A stretch of 64,000 bases of DNA from Caballeronia sp. GAFFF1 (GCF_023630705.1 NZ_JALQEM010000016.1:46940-110939), one strand, 5' to 3'. Counted from the first letter of the stretch, positions 29,653 through 38,110 are shown. Translations and numbers: made by a program. Notes: a model not told the origin generated them from the sequence alone.

Positions 29653-30891
29653 TTACTTCGCGCCTTGCGCCGACAAAAAGCGCCGCAGGCGTTCGACGCC
29701 CACGTCGAGGCGTGCCGGGTCGCAGGCGTAGCACCAGCGCACGAAGCCTTCGCCTTCCGCGCCGAATGCGCTGCCCGGCGCGAGCCCGAGTCCCGCCTCT
29801 TTCACCAGCGCCTTGCACAGTTCCAGGCTGCGCTCGGCGCCCGGCAGCGAGAAGAGCAGGTACATCGCACCGTCGGGGGCGCGCACGTCGACCCCTTCTA
29901 TACGCTGCAGCGCGTTCACCAGATGATCGCGGCTCGCGCGCAGGTCCGCGACAAGCGATTGCGTGAACGGCTCGCCCTGTTCCACTGCGACGATGCCCGC
30001 CTGCTGCACGAACGACGGCGCGCACGACGTGTTGTACTCCACGAGCTTGCCGAGATCGTCCATCAGGCGCGCGGGCGCGACCAGCCAGCCGAGCCGCCAG
30101 CCGGTCATGAGCCACGCCTTCGAGAACGAATTGACCGCGATCACGCGCTCGTCGCGATCTGCAAGATCGAGGAAAGACGGCGCCACGTTCGCGCCCGAAC
30201 CGTAATACAGGCGCTCGTAGACCTCGTCCGCCACGATCCAGATGCCGTGGCGCCGGCAATGGTCGAGCACGATGCGCTGCTCGTCGCGCGTCATCGTCCA
30301 GCCGGTCGGGTTGTTCGGCGAGTTGATCATCAGCATGCGCGTGGACGGCGTGAGCGCGGCGAGCAGCCGGTCCAGATCGAGCGTCCATCCGCGCTCGCCG
30401 TAGGTCAGCGAGACCGTTTCGACCGTCGCGCCGAGAATCTTCGGAATCTCGACGAGGTTCGGCCACAGCGGCGTCACCGCGACCACGCGGTCGCCCGCGC
30501 CCGCGACGAGTTGCGCGGCAAGCATCAGCGCGTTCACGCCCGCGCTCGTCACTGCGATGTGATCGGCGGGCGTCGCGCCGTGCAGCGCGCTGACGTAGCG
30601 GCCGAGCGCCTCGCGCAGCGGCGCGATGCCCAGATTGTGCGTGTAGAACGTCGCGCCGTCGGCGAGCGCGCGGCTCGCCGCATCGCGAATGAATTCGGGC
30701 GTGACCCGGTCCGATTCGCCGAACCAGAACGGCAGCACGTCCGGCACGCCGAATCCGGCGTTCGCGACTTCGCGAATCTGCGAGGGACGCAACGCCCGCA
30801 CGGCGTCGCGCGCGTTCGGCGCGCCGCCCGCGTGCGTCTGCGCCGTCAAGCCGCCCAATTCAGCGATTACCGCGCCTTCCGATTCACTCAT
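29653..30891 (-). CDS. Class I pyridoxal-phosphate aminotransferase
   Basis: A 412-residue fold-type I aminotransferase. Recognisable parts are PFWFGESDRVTPEFIRDAA near the N-terminus, the NSPNNPTGW motif, ADEVYERLYYG, and VNSFSKAWLMTGWRLGWLVA with the PLP-binding lysine. The family moves amino groups between amino acids such as alanine, aspartate or aromatic residues and 2-oxo acids. The exact substrate is not clear. A LysR regulator lies 57 bases upstream on the same strand and may be co-transcribed. Confidence 0.88.
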   Translation of the reverse strand: MSESEGAVIAELGGLTAQTHAGGAPNARDAVRALRPSQIREVANAGFGVPDVLPFWFGESDRVTPEFIRDAASRALADGATFYTHNLGIAPLREALGRYVSALHGATPADHIAVTSAGVNALMLAAQLVAGAGDRVVAVTPLWPNLVEIPKILGATVETVSLTYGERGWTLDLDRLLAALTPSTRMLMINSPNNPTGWTMTRDEQRIVLDHCRRHGIWIVADEVYERLYYGSGANVAPSFLDLADRDERVIAVNSFSKAWLMTGWRLGWLVAPARLMDDLGKLVEYNTSCAPSFVQQAGIVAVEQGEPFTQSLVADLRASRDHLVNALQRIEGVDVRAPDGAMYLLFSLPGAERSLELCKALVKEAGLGLAPGSAFGAEGEGFVRWCYACDPARLDVGVERLRRFLSAQGAK

Positions 30892-30948
30892 CGCCCGCTC
30901 CGTCGAAAAGGAACAAGTCTAACGCGAGCGCGATAAAAAGCGCGGCCT

Positions 30949-31860
30949 TCACAGCTCTTCGGCGCGTCGCGGCAGCCCCGCGATCAGCGACCAGACCGAC
31001 TGCGCCGCCGGCGACAGCGAGCGGTCGCGCCGCCGCACCAGTTCCACCGTGCGTTCGGCGCGCGGTTCGAGCGGCAGCGCGACGAGCGACGAATCCGCCG
31101 GCAACGGCAACGCAAGCCACGGCAGCACGCTCACGCCGACGCCCGCTTCCACCAGCCCGAACACGGTCGCCGAATGACCGAGTTCCTGCACCACCTGCGC
31201 CTCGACACCGTGCTGCTGCATGACGGCATCGATAATCGGACGGCTGCCCGATGCGTAGTCCAGCATGACGAGCCGCTCGCCCGCGAGCGCCTCCCAGGGC
31301 GCGGCGCGTTCGTGCGCGAGAGGATGATCGCGCCGCGCGACAAGGCAGAAGGAATCGGTCATCACGGCTTCGCCATGCAGATCGTCTGCGGAGAACGGAC
31401 CGATCACGACGCCGAAATCCACTTCGCCCGACTTCACCTTGCGAAGCACGTCTGACTGGACGTCGTCCCGCAGGCTGAGCGTGACGAGCGGAAACTGTCG
31501 CGAGCACGACGCGATCACACGCGGCATCAGCCGGCACGCGATCGTGGGGCTCGCCGCGACGATCACCCGGCCGCGACGCTGCTGCCCCAGATCGCGCGCT
31601 TCGCGCAGGGCCTCGTCCAGATCCGCGAGCAGGCGCGACACGGTGCCGACGAGATCCATGCCGACATCGGTCAGTTGCACTTCGCGCGTGGTCCGGTCGA
31701 TCAGTTTCAGTCCGATTTCGCTCTCCAGCTCGCGCACGGAGCGGCTCACCGCTGACTGCGTCAAGCCGATCTCAGCGCCGGCGCGGCTGAAGCTGCGCAG
31801 CCGCGACACTTCAATAAAGACGCGCAGTTGGCGCAACGTCACGTTCAGGGAGGCGTTCAT
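30949..31860 (-). CDS. LysR family transcriptional regulator
   Basis: A 303-residue LysR regulator. The N-terminal winged helix runs about residues 6-65 (TLRQLRVFIEVSRLRSFSRA, then LTQSAVSRSVRELESEIGLK). The effector domain begins near 95 (RGRVIVAASPTIACRLMP) and is of the type 2 periplasmic-binding fold. It precedes the aminotransferase gene and diverges from the DUF4096 gene. Either could be its target, and the ligand is unknown. Confidence 0.9.
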   Translation of the reverse strand: MNASLNVTLRQLRVFIEVSRLRSFSRAGAEIGLTQSAVSRSVRELESEIGLKLIDRTTREVQLTDVGMDLVGTVSRLLADLDEALREARDLGQQRRGRVIVAASPTIACRLMPRVIASCSRQFPLVTLSLRDDVQSDVLRKVKSGEVDFGVVIGPFSADDLHGEAVMTDSFCLVARRDHPLAHERAAPWEALAGERLVMLDYASGSRPIIDAVMQQHGVEAQVVQELGHSATVFGLVEAGVGVSVLPWLALPLPADSSLVALPLEPRAERTVELVRRRDRSLSPAAQSVWSLIAGLPRRAEEL

Positions 31861-32249
31861 TCCAGCGATTCATGAAAAGCATGGTCTCATGCGAAATTAT
31901 AGGCCATCACAACCGTTTCGCTGCGGTGCAGCAAACGGATCGAAACGCACGCCGGGAGGGCTTCCTGCACAGGATTGGTGATTTTCCCGATTTCTTAATC
32001 AATCGGATTCGGGTCTGATACGGGCCATGCTGGCATCGCGTCAGCCTACTGCCATGCGGGTTTCGCGGATTTCGCGACGTGCATGGCATGGTTCTCGCAT
32101 TTCATTGCGCACAGAGGTCGAAGCACAGCGGACGTATCGGAAACTGGTTTGCCGCAGCCGCTTCGGCCTTCCCTGGATTCGTTCATCGGATTCGACCAGA
32201 GTGCGCGGCGCGGGGCAGCGCACCGGGGTTAGCTTCGCTGAGGTGAGAT
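31861..32249. other. Divergent intergenic region lysR/DUF4096 (389 bases)
   Basis: No gene recognised. It should contain the lysR promoter and the promoter of the DUF4096 gene, but I saw no convincing sigma70 pair or LysR box. Confidence 0.35.
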
Positions 32250-32651
32250 ATGGTGCTGTTCGACGATTTGAGAGATAACGAGTGGGCGCTGGTTGAGGCG
32301 TTGTTCTGTTCCGAGCCCGCGCGCAGCGAGCGGCGCGGCCGGCCGCGCGTCGAAGCGCGGTCGGTGGTCAACGCCGTGCTGTGGGTGCTGTCGACGGGCG
32401 AAGGCTGGTCGAAGCTGCCGGGCCGTTATCCCTCGCCCCCCACCTGCCGCCGTCGCTTCGACGAATGGCAGGCCGATGGCACGCTCGCGGAAATCGTGAA
32501 GCGTCTGTCGAGCAACGGCCGCGAGGTGTCGCTGCGCGGGCGTATCGGATCGAGCGCGGTGAAGCCGCCGGCTCCGCCGAGCCGCGATCGACTGCGCGGC
32601 GCGTTCTGGACCAATCCCGAATCGTGGCGCGCGCCGGCCAAGATGGCCTGA
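32250..32651 (+). CDS. Second stand-alone DUF4096 protein
   Basis: This 133-residue protein has the same IS5-type N-terminal domain as 4408-4824: DNEWALVEALF, RRGRPRVEARSVVNAVLW, then W-SKLPGRYPSPPTCRRRF and DEWQADGTL. The remaining about 50 residues differ, are basic and Pro-rich, and contain no DDE residues. GAGGTGAG lies 4 bases before the ATG, so translation is well supported. No inverted repeats flank it. A domesticated DNA-binding protein is more likely than a broken insertion sequence, because the frame is open, well-started and has a different C-terminus from its relative. Confidence 0.68.
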   Translation: MVLFDDLRDNEWALVEALFCSEPARSERRGRPRVEARSVVNAVLWVLSTGEGWSKLPGRYPSPPTCRRRFDEWQADGTLAEIVKRLSSNGREVSLRGRIGSSAVKPPAPPSRDRLRGAFWTNPESWRAPAKMA

Positions 32652-32835
32652 GCCTACTGCATCACACGTCGAAGCCGGTTCTGCCGGCTTCGATCGCTTT
32701 CCGGCGTTGTTTTGCCCACCTCGCGCGGTTCCTTGCGCGATACAACTCTTTACGATTGCTTACAGCGCCGCGACGAATCGAGGCTTAGCGTGACGAGTGA
32801 CCCAACAGGTCCGATCAGGGCTTCAGGACACTCTC

Positions 32836-33087
32836 ATGAAGGTTTCGACACTGCTCGTGCGTGGCGTCTTGGCGGGGCTCGCCGGCGCGGCGTCCGTTGC
32901 TCACGCGCAGCCGCCTGCATCCGATCTGCACCTCAGCGCGAAGACGGCGGCGCCCGCGTCGCCCGACGCCGCGCGCGCCCGCGCCGCGACGCCGCCTGCG
33001 CCGCGCGGCGATTTGCGCGGCGACATTGCGAGCAACGTGCGCGCTCGGCCGGACAACGACCGCGACGACCGCTCGCCGCATCACTGA
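32836..33087 (+). CDS. Small exported protein, disordered, unknown
   Basis: This 83-residue protein starts with a signal peptide (about residues 1-26, ending SVAHAQ). The mature part is Ala/Pro/Arg/Asp-rich without recognisable fold and ends in an RPDNDRDDRSPHH tail. An AGGA element sits about 7 bases before the ATG. The family is not recognised. A strong terminator follows 100 bases downstream. Confidence 0.5.
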   Translation: MKVSTLLVRGVLAGLAGAASVAHAQPPASDLHLSAKTAAPASPDAARARAATPPAPRGDLRGDIASNVRARPDNDRDDRSPHH

Positions 33088-33186
33088 ATCTTTGGGCAAC
33101 GAGGCGCGATTCGCGCGGAACCCGGCGAGTCGGCAGCAGTCACACCCAGTGCCATGAGCACAGCATGGCAACAGTGGAATCCGGTC

Positions 33187-33216
33187 TGCCCGTGTCCTCG
33201 GACACGGGCTTTTTTT
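33187..33216 (+). terminator. Strong intrinsic terminator
   Basis: 9-10 bp perfect stem GCCCGTGTCC/GGACACGGGC (33188-33197, 33200-33209), closing on a CTCG tetraloop if the innermost pair is left open, then seven T's. It lies 100 bases past the small exported gene. Confidence 0.9.
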
Positions 33217-33255
33217 CGACCGGACTTCACGCGCTCTTGCGCTGCGCGCGTCGCC

Positions 33256-33567
33256 TCAAATTCTGGCTTCGAGCACCGCTTCGTGGCCACCGAAGATATA
33301 TGGTTCGGTGCGTCGTAAATCCCAGTCGATGGAACGCTCATCGCGCGAGAGCCGCGTGAACTCCTGTTTTCCTCGCTCGGTGACGACGGCGATATCGACC
33401 GGCGCATGAAATCCCGGCGCTGGCGCGACGGTGCGTTGCCGCGCGAGCTCGAGCAGCCCGAGGGCGCGAAGGTGGTCGAAACCCTTGGGGCGTTTCGCCC
33501 ACGGAACTTGACGATACTGCGCCCGGCGAAGTGCTTCGAGTACCGCTTCGTTGGAATACGTGGTCAT
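33256..33567 (-). CDS. Hypothetical protein, winged-helix-like
   Basis: A 103-residue protein with AGGAAG upstream of its ATG. The pattern YSNEAVLEALRRAQ, GFDHLRALGLLELAR and IAVVTERGKQEFTRL resembles a small winged-helix domain (helices plus wing ending TERGK). I do not recognise the family. The upstream small gene at 2675-2914 has a similar terminal TEDGNAVLR pattern. Function unknown. Confidence 0.55.
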   Translation of the reverse strand: MTTYSNEAVLEALRRAQYRQVPWAKRPKGFDHLRALGLLELARQRTVAPAPGFHAPVDIAVVTERGKQEFTRLSRDERSIDWDLRRTEPYIFGGHEAVLEARI

Positions 33568-33847
33568 CTCGTTTTTTCTTCCTGTGCAGCCGTGACGACG
33601 CTCGTGACGGTCGCAAGACGGTCCGCGACGTCGACTAAACGCGGCGCGCCGAATTTCACGCGGGCGAACGATTCGAGCGTTCGCTGCCTGAATGTTTGGC
33701 CGCCGCTTGCGCTAGGTGCTGCTTTCTATTAAAAGCCCCCGTTGAGAGCGCGCTGATCGCGCGCTTTCCTGCGACAACCGCCGATGCGCTCTGACCACGC
33801 GATGACGGAGCAAATTGCCCTGAAACCAATACGTTACTCCAATTAAA

Positions 33848-34564
33848 TTGGTTCTATTTACTTTATTGCTGCTTTTTTTTGCATTGTTTGCGTTTTGCAA
33901 GCGCCTTCGTGCGGCGATTGTCATCATCACCCTGCTGCTCGCCTGGGGCCTCGGGAGCGGTTGGCTCGCGAGGCCGCTGCTGCGCATCGCGCAGCACGGC
34001 TACGAAGAAACCATACCGCCCTCCTTCGCGCCGAAAACCACCATCGTCTTGATGGGCGGGGGCACGGACCGGCGTCATGGCCAACTCGTGCCGAAGAGCG
34101 ATTCGGTGCCGCGCATCGCCGCGGCGGCGCGGGTGTATCGGCAATGCCGGGACACCGGCGCTTCGTGCCGCGTGATCCTGAGCGGCGGCGATCCCCAACA
34201 CCACGGACAGGCCGAAGCCGACAACTACGCGCCGTATGTCCTGGCCCAGGGCGTCGCACCGGCCGATCTGACGCGCGAGAACAAGAGCCTCAACACGTAC
34301 CAGAACGCGCAGAACGTAGCCGCCATCTTAGGCAACGCCCATGACACTGCTTTGATCGTCATCACGTCCGCGTATCACATGCGACGTTCGGTCCGAGCCT
34401 TCGAAGCGTTCGGCTACGAGCCGCAGCCCTATGTCTCGGATGTGCGTGAGAATCGGCTGACGTTATTGCCGCGATACAGAAGCCTGGAGAACAGCGAGCT
34501 TGCGCTGCACGAGCTGGTCGGGCTCGCGCGTTTTCACGTCTGGCGCTGGCTGCACCTGTACTAG
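33848..34564 (+). CDS. YdcF/DUF218 family membrane protein
   Basis: This 238-residue protein has one or two N-terminal membrane helices (about residues 1-45) and a DUF218 domain: TTIVLMGGGTDRR, RVYRQC, VILSGGDPQHHGQAEADNYA, ENKSLNTYQNAQNVAAIL, ITSAYHMRRSVRAFEAFGY. Relatives (YdcF, ElyC, SanA) act at the envelope, with roles in cell wall or lipid carrier homeostasis. The only available start in the frame is TTG at 33848 (or an upstream ATT), and no clear ribosome site is visible, so the exact start is uncertain. Confidence 0.78.
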   Translation: MVLFTLLLLFFALFAFCKRLRAAIVIITLLLAWGLGSGWLARPLLRIAQHGYEETIPPSFAPKTTIVLMGGGTDRRHGQLVPKSDSVPRIAAAARVYRQCRDTGASCRVILSGGDPQHHGQAEADNYAPYVLAQGVAPADLTRENKSLNTYQNAQNVAAILGNAHDTALIVITSAYHMRRSVRAFEAFGYEPQPYVSDVRENRLTLLPRYRSLENSELALHELVGLARFHVWRWLHLY

Positions 34565-34837
34565 CGCATCACCGGCGTATACCAAAATAATCAGGACTGG
34601 AAAGTACCTGTGCGCGCCGGTATGATTCCGCTCCGGCTGGCATGGCCGGGCCGGTATCGTCGTCCGACACACCGCTGACCTGATCTCGGCCTATGATGGA
34701 CGCAGTCAGGCGTACGCGCATTCCGTCACGGATGCGCGCCCAAAGCCAGGCGGGAGCGATTTTTGCTCTGATGTATCTGTCTTTCCAACCGGATCGGACA
34801 GGCGATTCCCGGGTTCAACTGCTACTAGGAGGTAACA

Positions 34838-35086
34838 ATGAAGAAAGTGTCCCTGGCTGTTCTGTTGTCCCTGAGCGCGGTCGCATCGGCCTACGCGCAG
34901 AGCGAACAAGGCGTGACGATGAGCACCGATCCCGCACGGATCGCGGACATCGAATCGCGCGCGCAGAATCTGCAATCGCAGCAATCCAGCATGCAAAACA
35001 TGCAGATGGATCAATCGAGCACCATGCACAAGTCGGGTCATCACAAGAAGTCGCACGGCAAGTCGATGCAGCATTCGGCCGAGTAA
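34838..35086 (+). CDS. Small exported Met/His-rich protein
   Basis: An 82-residue protein with a strong ribosome site (AGGAGG 7 bases upstream) and a typical signal peptide (residues 1-20, ASAYAQ). The mature part is Gln/Ser/Met-rich. It ends in an alternating Met/His/Lys/Ser tail (MHKSGHHKKSHGKSM), which suggests possible metal (copper or nickel) binding. The family is not recognised. The metal idea is inferred from composition only. Confidence 0.65.
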   Translation: MKKVSLAVLLSLSAVASAYAQSEQGVTMSTDPARIADIESRAQNLQSQQSSMQNMQMDQSSTMHKSGHHKKSHGKSMQHSAE

Positions 35087-35179
35087 GGACCTGTGTCGCC
35101 GGCCTGCTTCTGGCGGGTCGCGCCGCGCCGTCATCGCAGTGCATGAACGCGATGACGGCGAGAACCGTCGTACGGGCGA

Positions 35180-35599
35180 TCAGCCGCGCGCTGCGCGATG
35201 CGCCACCCAGTCGCCGCCCTCGATGCGCGGCAAGCCCTGCACCGCACTCGCGGTTACCGGATAGATGAGGCAATCGACATGCGTCGCCTCGCCGTCTAGT
35301 TCGACATCCACATGCAGCCGGTGCGCGCGAAACAGTCCCTCGACGCCCGGATACACTTCCTCGATCTCGTCCAGCACGGCGACGAGCGCATCCTCGATGC
35401 GATAAACGTCTCCTTTGACCGGTGTTCCGCCCTCCTCGTCGAGAACGAGGCCGGGATAAGCGCCGAAATCGTAGAGCCGGCCACGCGCGTGCGCCGTGCC
35501 GATCCATTGCGGCGCCGCGATCCCGCTGCGCTCAGCCGCGCGATTGATGTCATTGATTTCGCCCGCGCGCAGCGTGCCGTACACGAAAACATATTGCAT
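35180..35599 (-). CDS. Gamma-glutamylcyclotransferase-like (GGCT/AIG2) protein
   Basis: This 139-residue protein has the GGCT fold signature VFVYGTLRAGEIND at residues 4-17, ARGRLYDFGAYPGLVLDE, and VKGDVYRI then LDEIEEVYPGVE. Members of this superfamily act on gamma-glutamyl or pyroglutamyl linkages, or have unknown substrates (YtfP-like). It diverges from an AraC regulator. Confidence 0.85.
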   Translation of the reverse strand: MQYVFVYGTLRAGEINDINRAAERSGIAAPQWIGTAHARGRLYDFGAYPGLVLDEEGGTPVKGDVYRIEDALVAVLDEIEEVYPGVEGLFRAHRLHVDVELDGEATHVDCLIYPVTASAVQGLPRIEGGDWVAHRAARG

Positions 35600-35730
35600 C
35601 GAAGGAACCGCTCCTTTCGCTAGTCGCCGAGATGCGCATTATCGCCGCCCAATAAAGCGCCGACGGACTCGCGGCTCCCTTCGGTTAAGATCGGCGGATC
35701 GCGGCCAGGTCGGCCGCCCGACGAGCCGCC

Positions 35731-36573
35731 ATGCCCACGTTCGCCGATCCACGCCCGCCTTTCGAGCAGGTCGAACACCTCGACATTCCCGTCGAGCACT
35801 CGCCGACGCTCGACCATCCGATCCGCGTTCGCTCGCGCCCGGTGCCCTATGGCGTGCGGATCGCGCTGCATACGCATCCGTGGGCGCAAGTCGCCTACAC
35901 GTCGCGGGGCGTGCTGCGCGTCGCAACCGCTGATTCGACGTGGATGGTGCCGCCCTCGCGCGCCATTTGGGTGCCGCCGAACGTCACGCACGAGGTGCTA
36001 ATCGTGGAAGATGCGTATCTGCGCACGCTCTATGTGGACGCGAGCGTCGTGCCGGCCGGGCTCGGCGCGTGCCGCGTGGTGGAAGTGTCGCCACTGTTGC
36101 GCGAGGTGATCGCGGCGCTGGACGAAGCGTCGATCACGCGTGAGCGCGAGCGCCTGCTCGGCACGCTAGCTCTGGACGAGATCATCCGGTCGCAGCCGCT
36201 GCCGCTCTCCGTGCCGATGCCGAACGAGAAGCGCCTGCGCGCGCTCTGCGACGCGGTGCTCGCGGACCCTTCGCACTCCGATCTCGAACGCTGGTCGTCG
36301 GAAGCCGGCGCGAGCACGCGCACCATCGCGCGCCTGTTCAGACGCGAACTCGGCGTGAGCTTCTCGCAGTGGCGGCAGCAGGCCGTGCTGGCACGCGCCA
36401 TTCCTTTGCTGAGTCAGGGCCGGCCGCTCGCGCAGGTCGCGCGTGAGCTGGGGTATCAGAGCCAGAGCGCGTTTTCGGCGATGTTTCGCCGTGCCTTCGG
36501 CGAAAGTCCGCGGGCGTTCTTCGCCCGCGACGCCAGCGACGAGCGCGATAAGCACGACACGCGCGGCGTCTGA
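35731..36573 (+). CDS. AraC family transcriptional regulator
   Basis: A 280-residue regulator with an N-terminal cupin ligand domain (PYGVRIALHTHPWAQVAYTS at about 37-56, MVPPSRAIWVPPNVTHEV at about 72-89). The C-terminal AraC DNA-binding domain includes ASTRTIARLFRRELGVSFSQ, WRQQAVLARAIPLL, and VARELGYQSQSAFSAMFRRA. The HTHP cupin motif is typical of a subfamily that often controls adjacent transport or efflux genes. No obvious target lies next to it. Confidence 0.9.
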   Translation: MPTFADPRPPFEQVEHLDIPVEHSPTLDHPIRVRSRPVPYGVRIALHTHPWAQVAYTSRGVLRVATADSTWMVPPSRAIWVPPNVTHEVLIVEDAYLRTLYVDASVVPAGLGACRVVEVSPLLREVIAALDEASITRERERLLGTLALDEIIRSQPLPLSVPMPNEKRLRALCDAVLADPSHSDLERWSSEAGASTRTIARLFRRELGVSFSQWRQQAVLARAIPLLSQGRPLAQVARELGYQSQSAFSAMFRRAFGESPRAFFARDASDERDKHDTRGV

Positions 36574-36593
36574 TGCAGCGTCCGCGCGTCGGA

Positions 36594-37067
36594 TCAGACG
36601 CGCCGGACCATATGTCGAATGGCGCCGAGCTGGGCCAGCCTGGGGCCGGCCGGACGATAGCCGAGCCGCATATAAAGACGCGCCGCCGGGTTGTCGACGA
36701 AAACGCGCAGTTGGCATTCGGCCAGCCCGCGGGCCCGCGCCCAGCGATGCGCCGTGTTCAGCAGAAACGTGCCCGCGCCTCGTCCCCGGTAACCCGGCGC
36801 GATCTGCACGTCGCGTATATGCAGGGAGTTGTCTTCTTCGGTCACGCGCATGACGCCGATAGGCACGCCGTCCGCCTGCAGGATGAAGTTCTCGGACTCG
36901 CGCCAGCTCGAAAGAAACAGGTCGCCGCGCCAGACAAGATTGTGTCGCCGGTAATAACCGACCATGTTGTCGTGCGTGAGGGCCTCGGCGAAGGCGAAGT
37001 CGGCCATCGTCGCCTGGCGGAGTTGGTAGAGCGAGAGGTCTTCGGTCGGGTCGAGCATCGCACGCAT
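36594..37067 (-). CDS. GNAT family N-acetyltransferase
   Basis: This 157-residue protein has the acetyl-CoA-binding motif A (IRDVQIAPGYRGRGAGTFLL) and the C-terminal CQLRVFVDNPAARLYMRLGY, typical of GNAT enzymes that acetylate small molecules or protein amines. The open frame continues upstream to 37274, but that extension reads through tRNA-Asp and a terminator and cannot be coding. The start is therefore placed at ATG 37067 (or 37058). Neither has a good ribosome site. Confidence 0.8.
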   Translation of the reverse strand: MRAMLDPTEDLSLYQLRQATMADFAFAEALTHDNMVGYYRRHNLVWRGDLFLSSWRESENFILQADGVPIGVMRVTEEDNSLHIRDVQIAPGYRGRGAGTFLLNTAHRWARARGLAECQLRVFVDNPAARLYMRLGYRPAGPRLAQLGAIRHMVRRV

Positions 37068-37171
37068 GCAGGCACGGGACAGTGCCTCCACACTAAGACA
37101 GCGCGCGCGTGCTGGCAATGGAAAATGCGATGCCGGTGAGAAGACCGAAACCGGGGACGCGAAAAACGGGC

Positions 37172-37202
37172 AAAAAAAATCCAGCCCGAAGGCTGGATTT
37201 TT
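37172..37202 (-). terminator. Intrinsic terminator of the tRNA-Glu/Asp operon
   Basis: Stem AAATCCAGCC/GGCTGGATTT (37178-37187 region, loop CGAA), followed on the minus strand by a run of eight T's, just after tRNA-Asp copy 1. Confidence 0.9.
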
Positions 37203-37212
37203 CACAACAAGC

Positions 37213-37289
37213 TGGCGGAGCGGACGGGACTCGAACCCGCGACCCCCGGCGTGACAGGCCGGTATTCTAACCAACTGAACTACCGCTCC
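37213..37289 (-). tRNA. tRNA-Asp (GTC), distal copy
   Basis: 77 bases with the encoded CCA end. Cloverleaf is complete: acceptor GGAGCGG/CCGCTCC, anticodon loop CCTGTCACG, T-loop TTCGAGT. It differs from the other copy by one T-loop base (T versus C). Confidence 0.96.
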
Positions 37290-37364
37290 AGCTCTTTCCT
37301 TGCTTCACGAGGCTCTAGTCACCTCATGAAACCGACAGCGCATTTTCTAGCAGCCGCCTGATTC

Positions 37365-37440
37365 TGGCGTCCCCTAGGGGATTCGAACCCCTGTACTCAC
37401 CGTGAAAGGGTGATGTCCTAGGCCTCTAGACGAAGGGGAC
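37365..37440 (-). tRNA. tRNA-Glu (TTC), distal copy
   Basis: 76 bases including CCA. Acceptor GTCCCCT/AGGGGAC, anticodon loop CCTTTCACG, T-loop TTCGAAT. Identical to the proximal copy. Confidence 0.96.
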
Positions 37441-37466
37441 AGCAAACTTCTTGCAATCCTGCGGCG

Positions 37467-37490
37467 AAAAAAAACCGGCTAATCAGCCGG
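37467..37490 (-). terminator. Intrinsic terminator between the two tRNA pairs
   Basis: Stem CCGGCT/AGCCGG (37475-37480, 37485-37490) with loop AATC, followed on the minus strand by eight T's. It sits 24 bases after the proximal tRNA-Asp and 27 bases before the distal tRNA-Glu. Confidence 0.82.
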
Positions 37491-37513
37491 AGTATTTCCT
37501 GCTCGCAAAACGT

Positions 37514-37590
37514 TGGCGGAGCGGACGGGGCTCGAACCCGCGACCCCCGGCGTGACAGGCCGGTATTCTAACCAACTGAACTACCGCTCC
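37514..37590 (-). tRNA. tRNA-Asp (GTC), proximal copy
   Basis: 77 bases including CCA. Same as the distal copy except T-loop TTCGAGC in place of TTCGAGT. Confidence 0.96.
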
Positions 37591-37665
37591 AGCTCTTTCC
37601 TTGCTTCACGAGGCTCTAGTCACCTCATGAAACCGACAGCGCATTTTCTAGCAGCCGCCTGATTC

Positions 37666-37741
37666 TGGCGTCCCCTAGGGGATTCGAACCCCTGTACTCA
37701 CCGTGAAAGGGTGATGTCCTAGGCCTCTAGACGAAGGGGAC
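37666..37741 (-). tRNA. tRNA-Glu (TTC), proximal copy
   Basis: 76 bases including CCA. Identical to the distal tRNA-Glu. First gene after the promoter at 37810-37838. Confidence 0.96.
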
Positions 37742-37809
37742 AGAAACTTGTGATTCTGTCTTTACCGCTTGCTTCGCCGATTAACTGCTGCAAATCAGCG
37801 AAGACCGAA

Positions 37810-37838
37810 ATTCTAAACAACTTCGCGTTACTTGTGAA
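37810..37838 (-). promoter_or_regulatory. Promoter of the tRNA-Glu/Asp operon
   Basis: On the minus strand: TTCACA (37838-37833), 17-base spacer, TAGAAT (37815-37810), ending 68 bases before the first tRNA-Glu. Confidence 0.7.
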
Positions 37839-37896
37839 GTATTTTTTGCGACTTCCGGAACCCGGAGAACAACTTCGCAATCACTTCATCTGTTCT

Positions 37897-37972
<76 letters not shown>

Positions 37973-37990
37973 TTGCAGAACAGAAACGAG

Positions 37991-38019
37991 ATTCTATAGG
38001 CCGCTTTTGAAGTTGTAAA
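37991..38019 (-). promoter_or_regulatory. Promoter of tRNA-Ala
   Basis: On the minus strand: TTTACA (38019-38014), 17-base spacer, TAGAAT (37996-37991), 18 bases before the mature tRNA 5' end. It has the same layout as the tRNA-Glu promoter. Confidence 0.65.
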
Positions 38020-38110
38020 TACCTTCTGGTGATAGAACCGACAATTTTTTCACTTATCACTTCGCGAACGCGCGCAAGGGCTTCTTCAGCGTCCTTGCGC
38101 GCGCCTATGC

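Larger units (their letters stand above)
37213..37743 (-). repeat. Tandem duplication of a tRNA-Glu/tRNA-Asp unit
   Basis: Two about 230-base blocks (37213-37442 and 37514-37743), offset by 301 bases, carry the same Glu-spacer-Asp arrangement. The 74-base tRNA spacer is identical in both, and only one T-loop base was seen to differ. The sequence between blocks is not repeated. Confidence 0.92.

Noticed and set aside
37068..37274. N-terminal extension of the GNAT reading frame
   Set aside because: It translates tRNA-Asp and the tRNA operon terminator; homology starts only near 37067.
37213..37743. tRNA duplication as an integration (att) site of a mobile element
   Set aside because: No integrase or phage gene between or beside the copies; the repeats cover full functional tRNAs.
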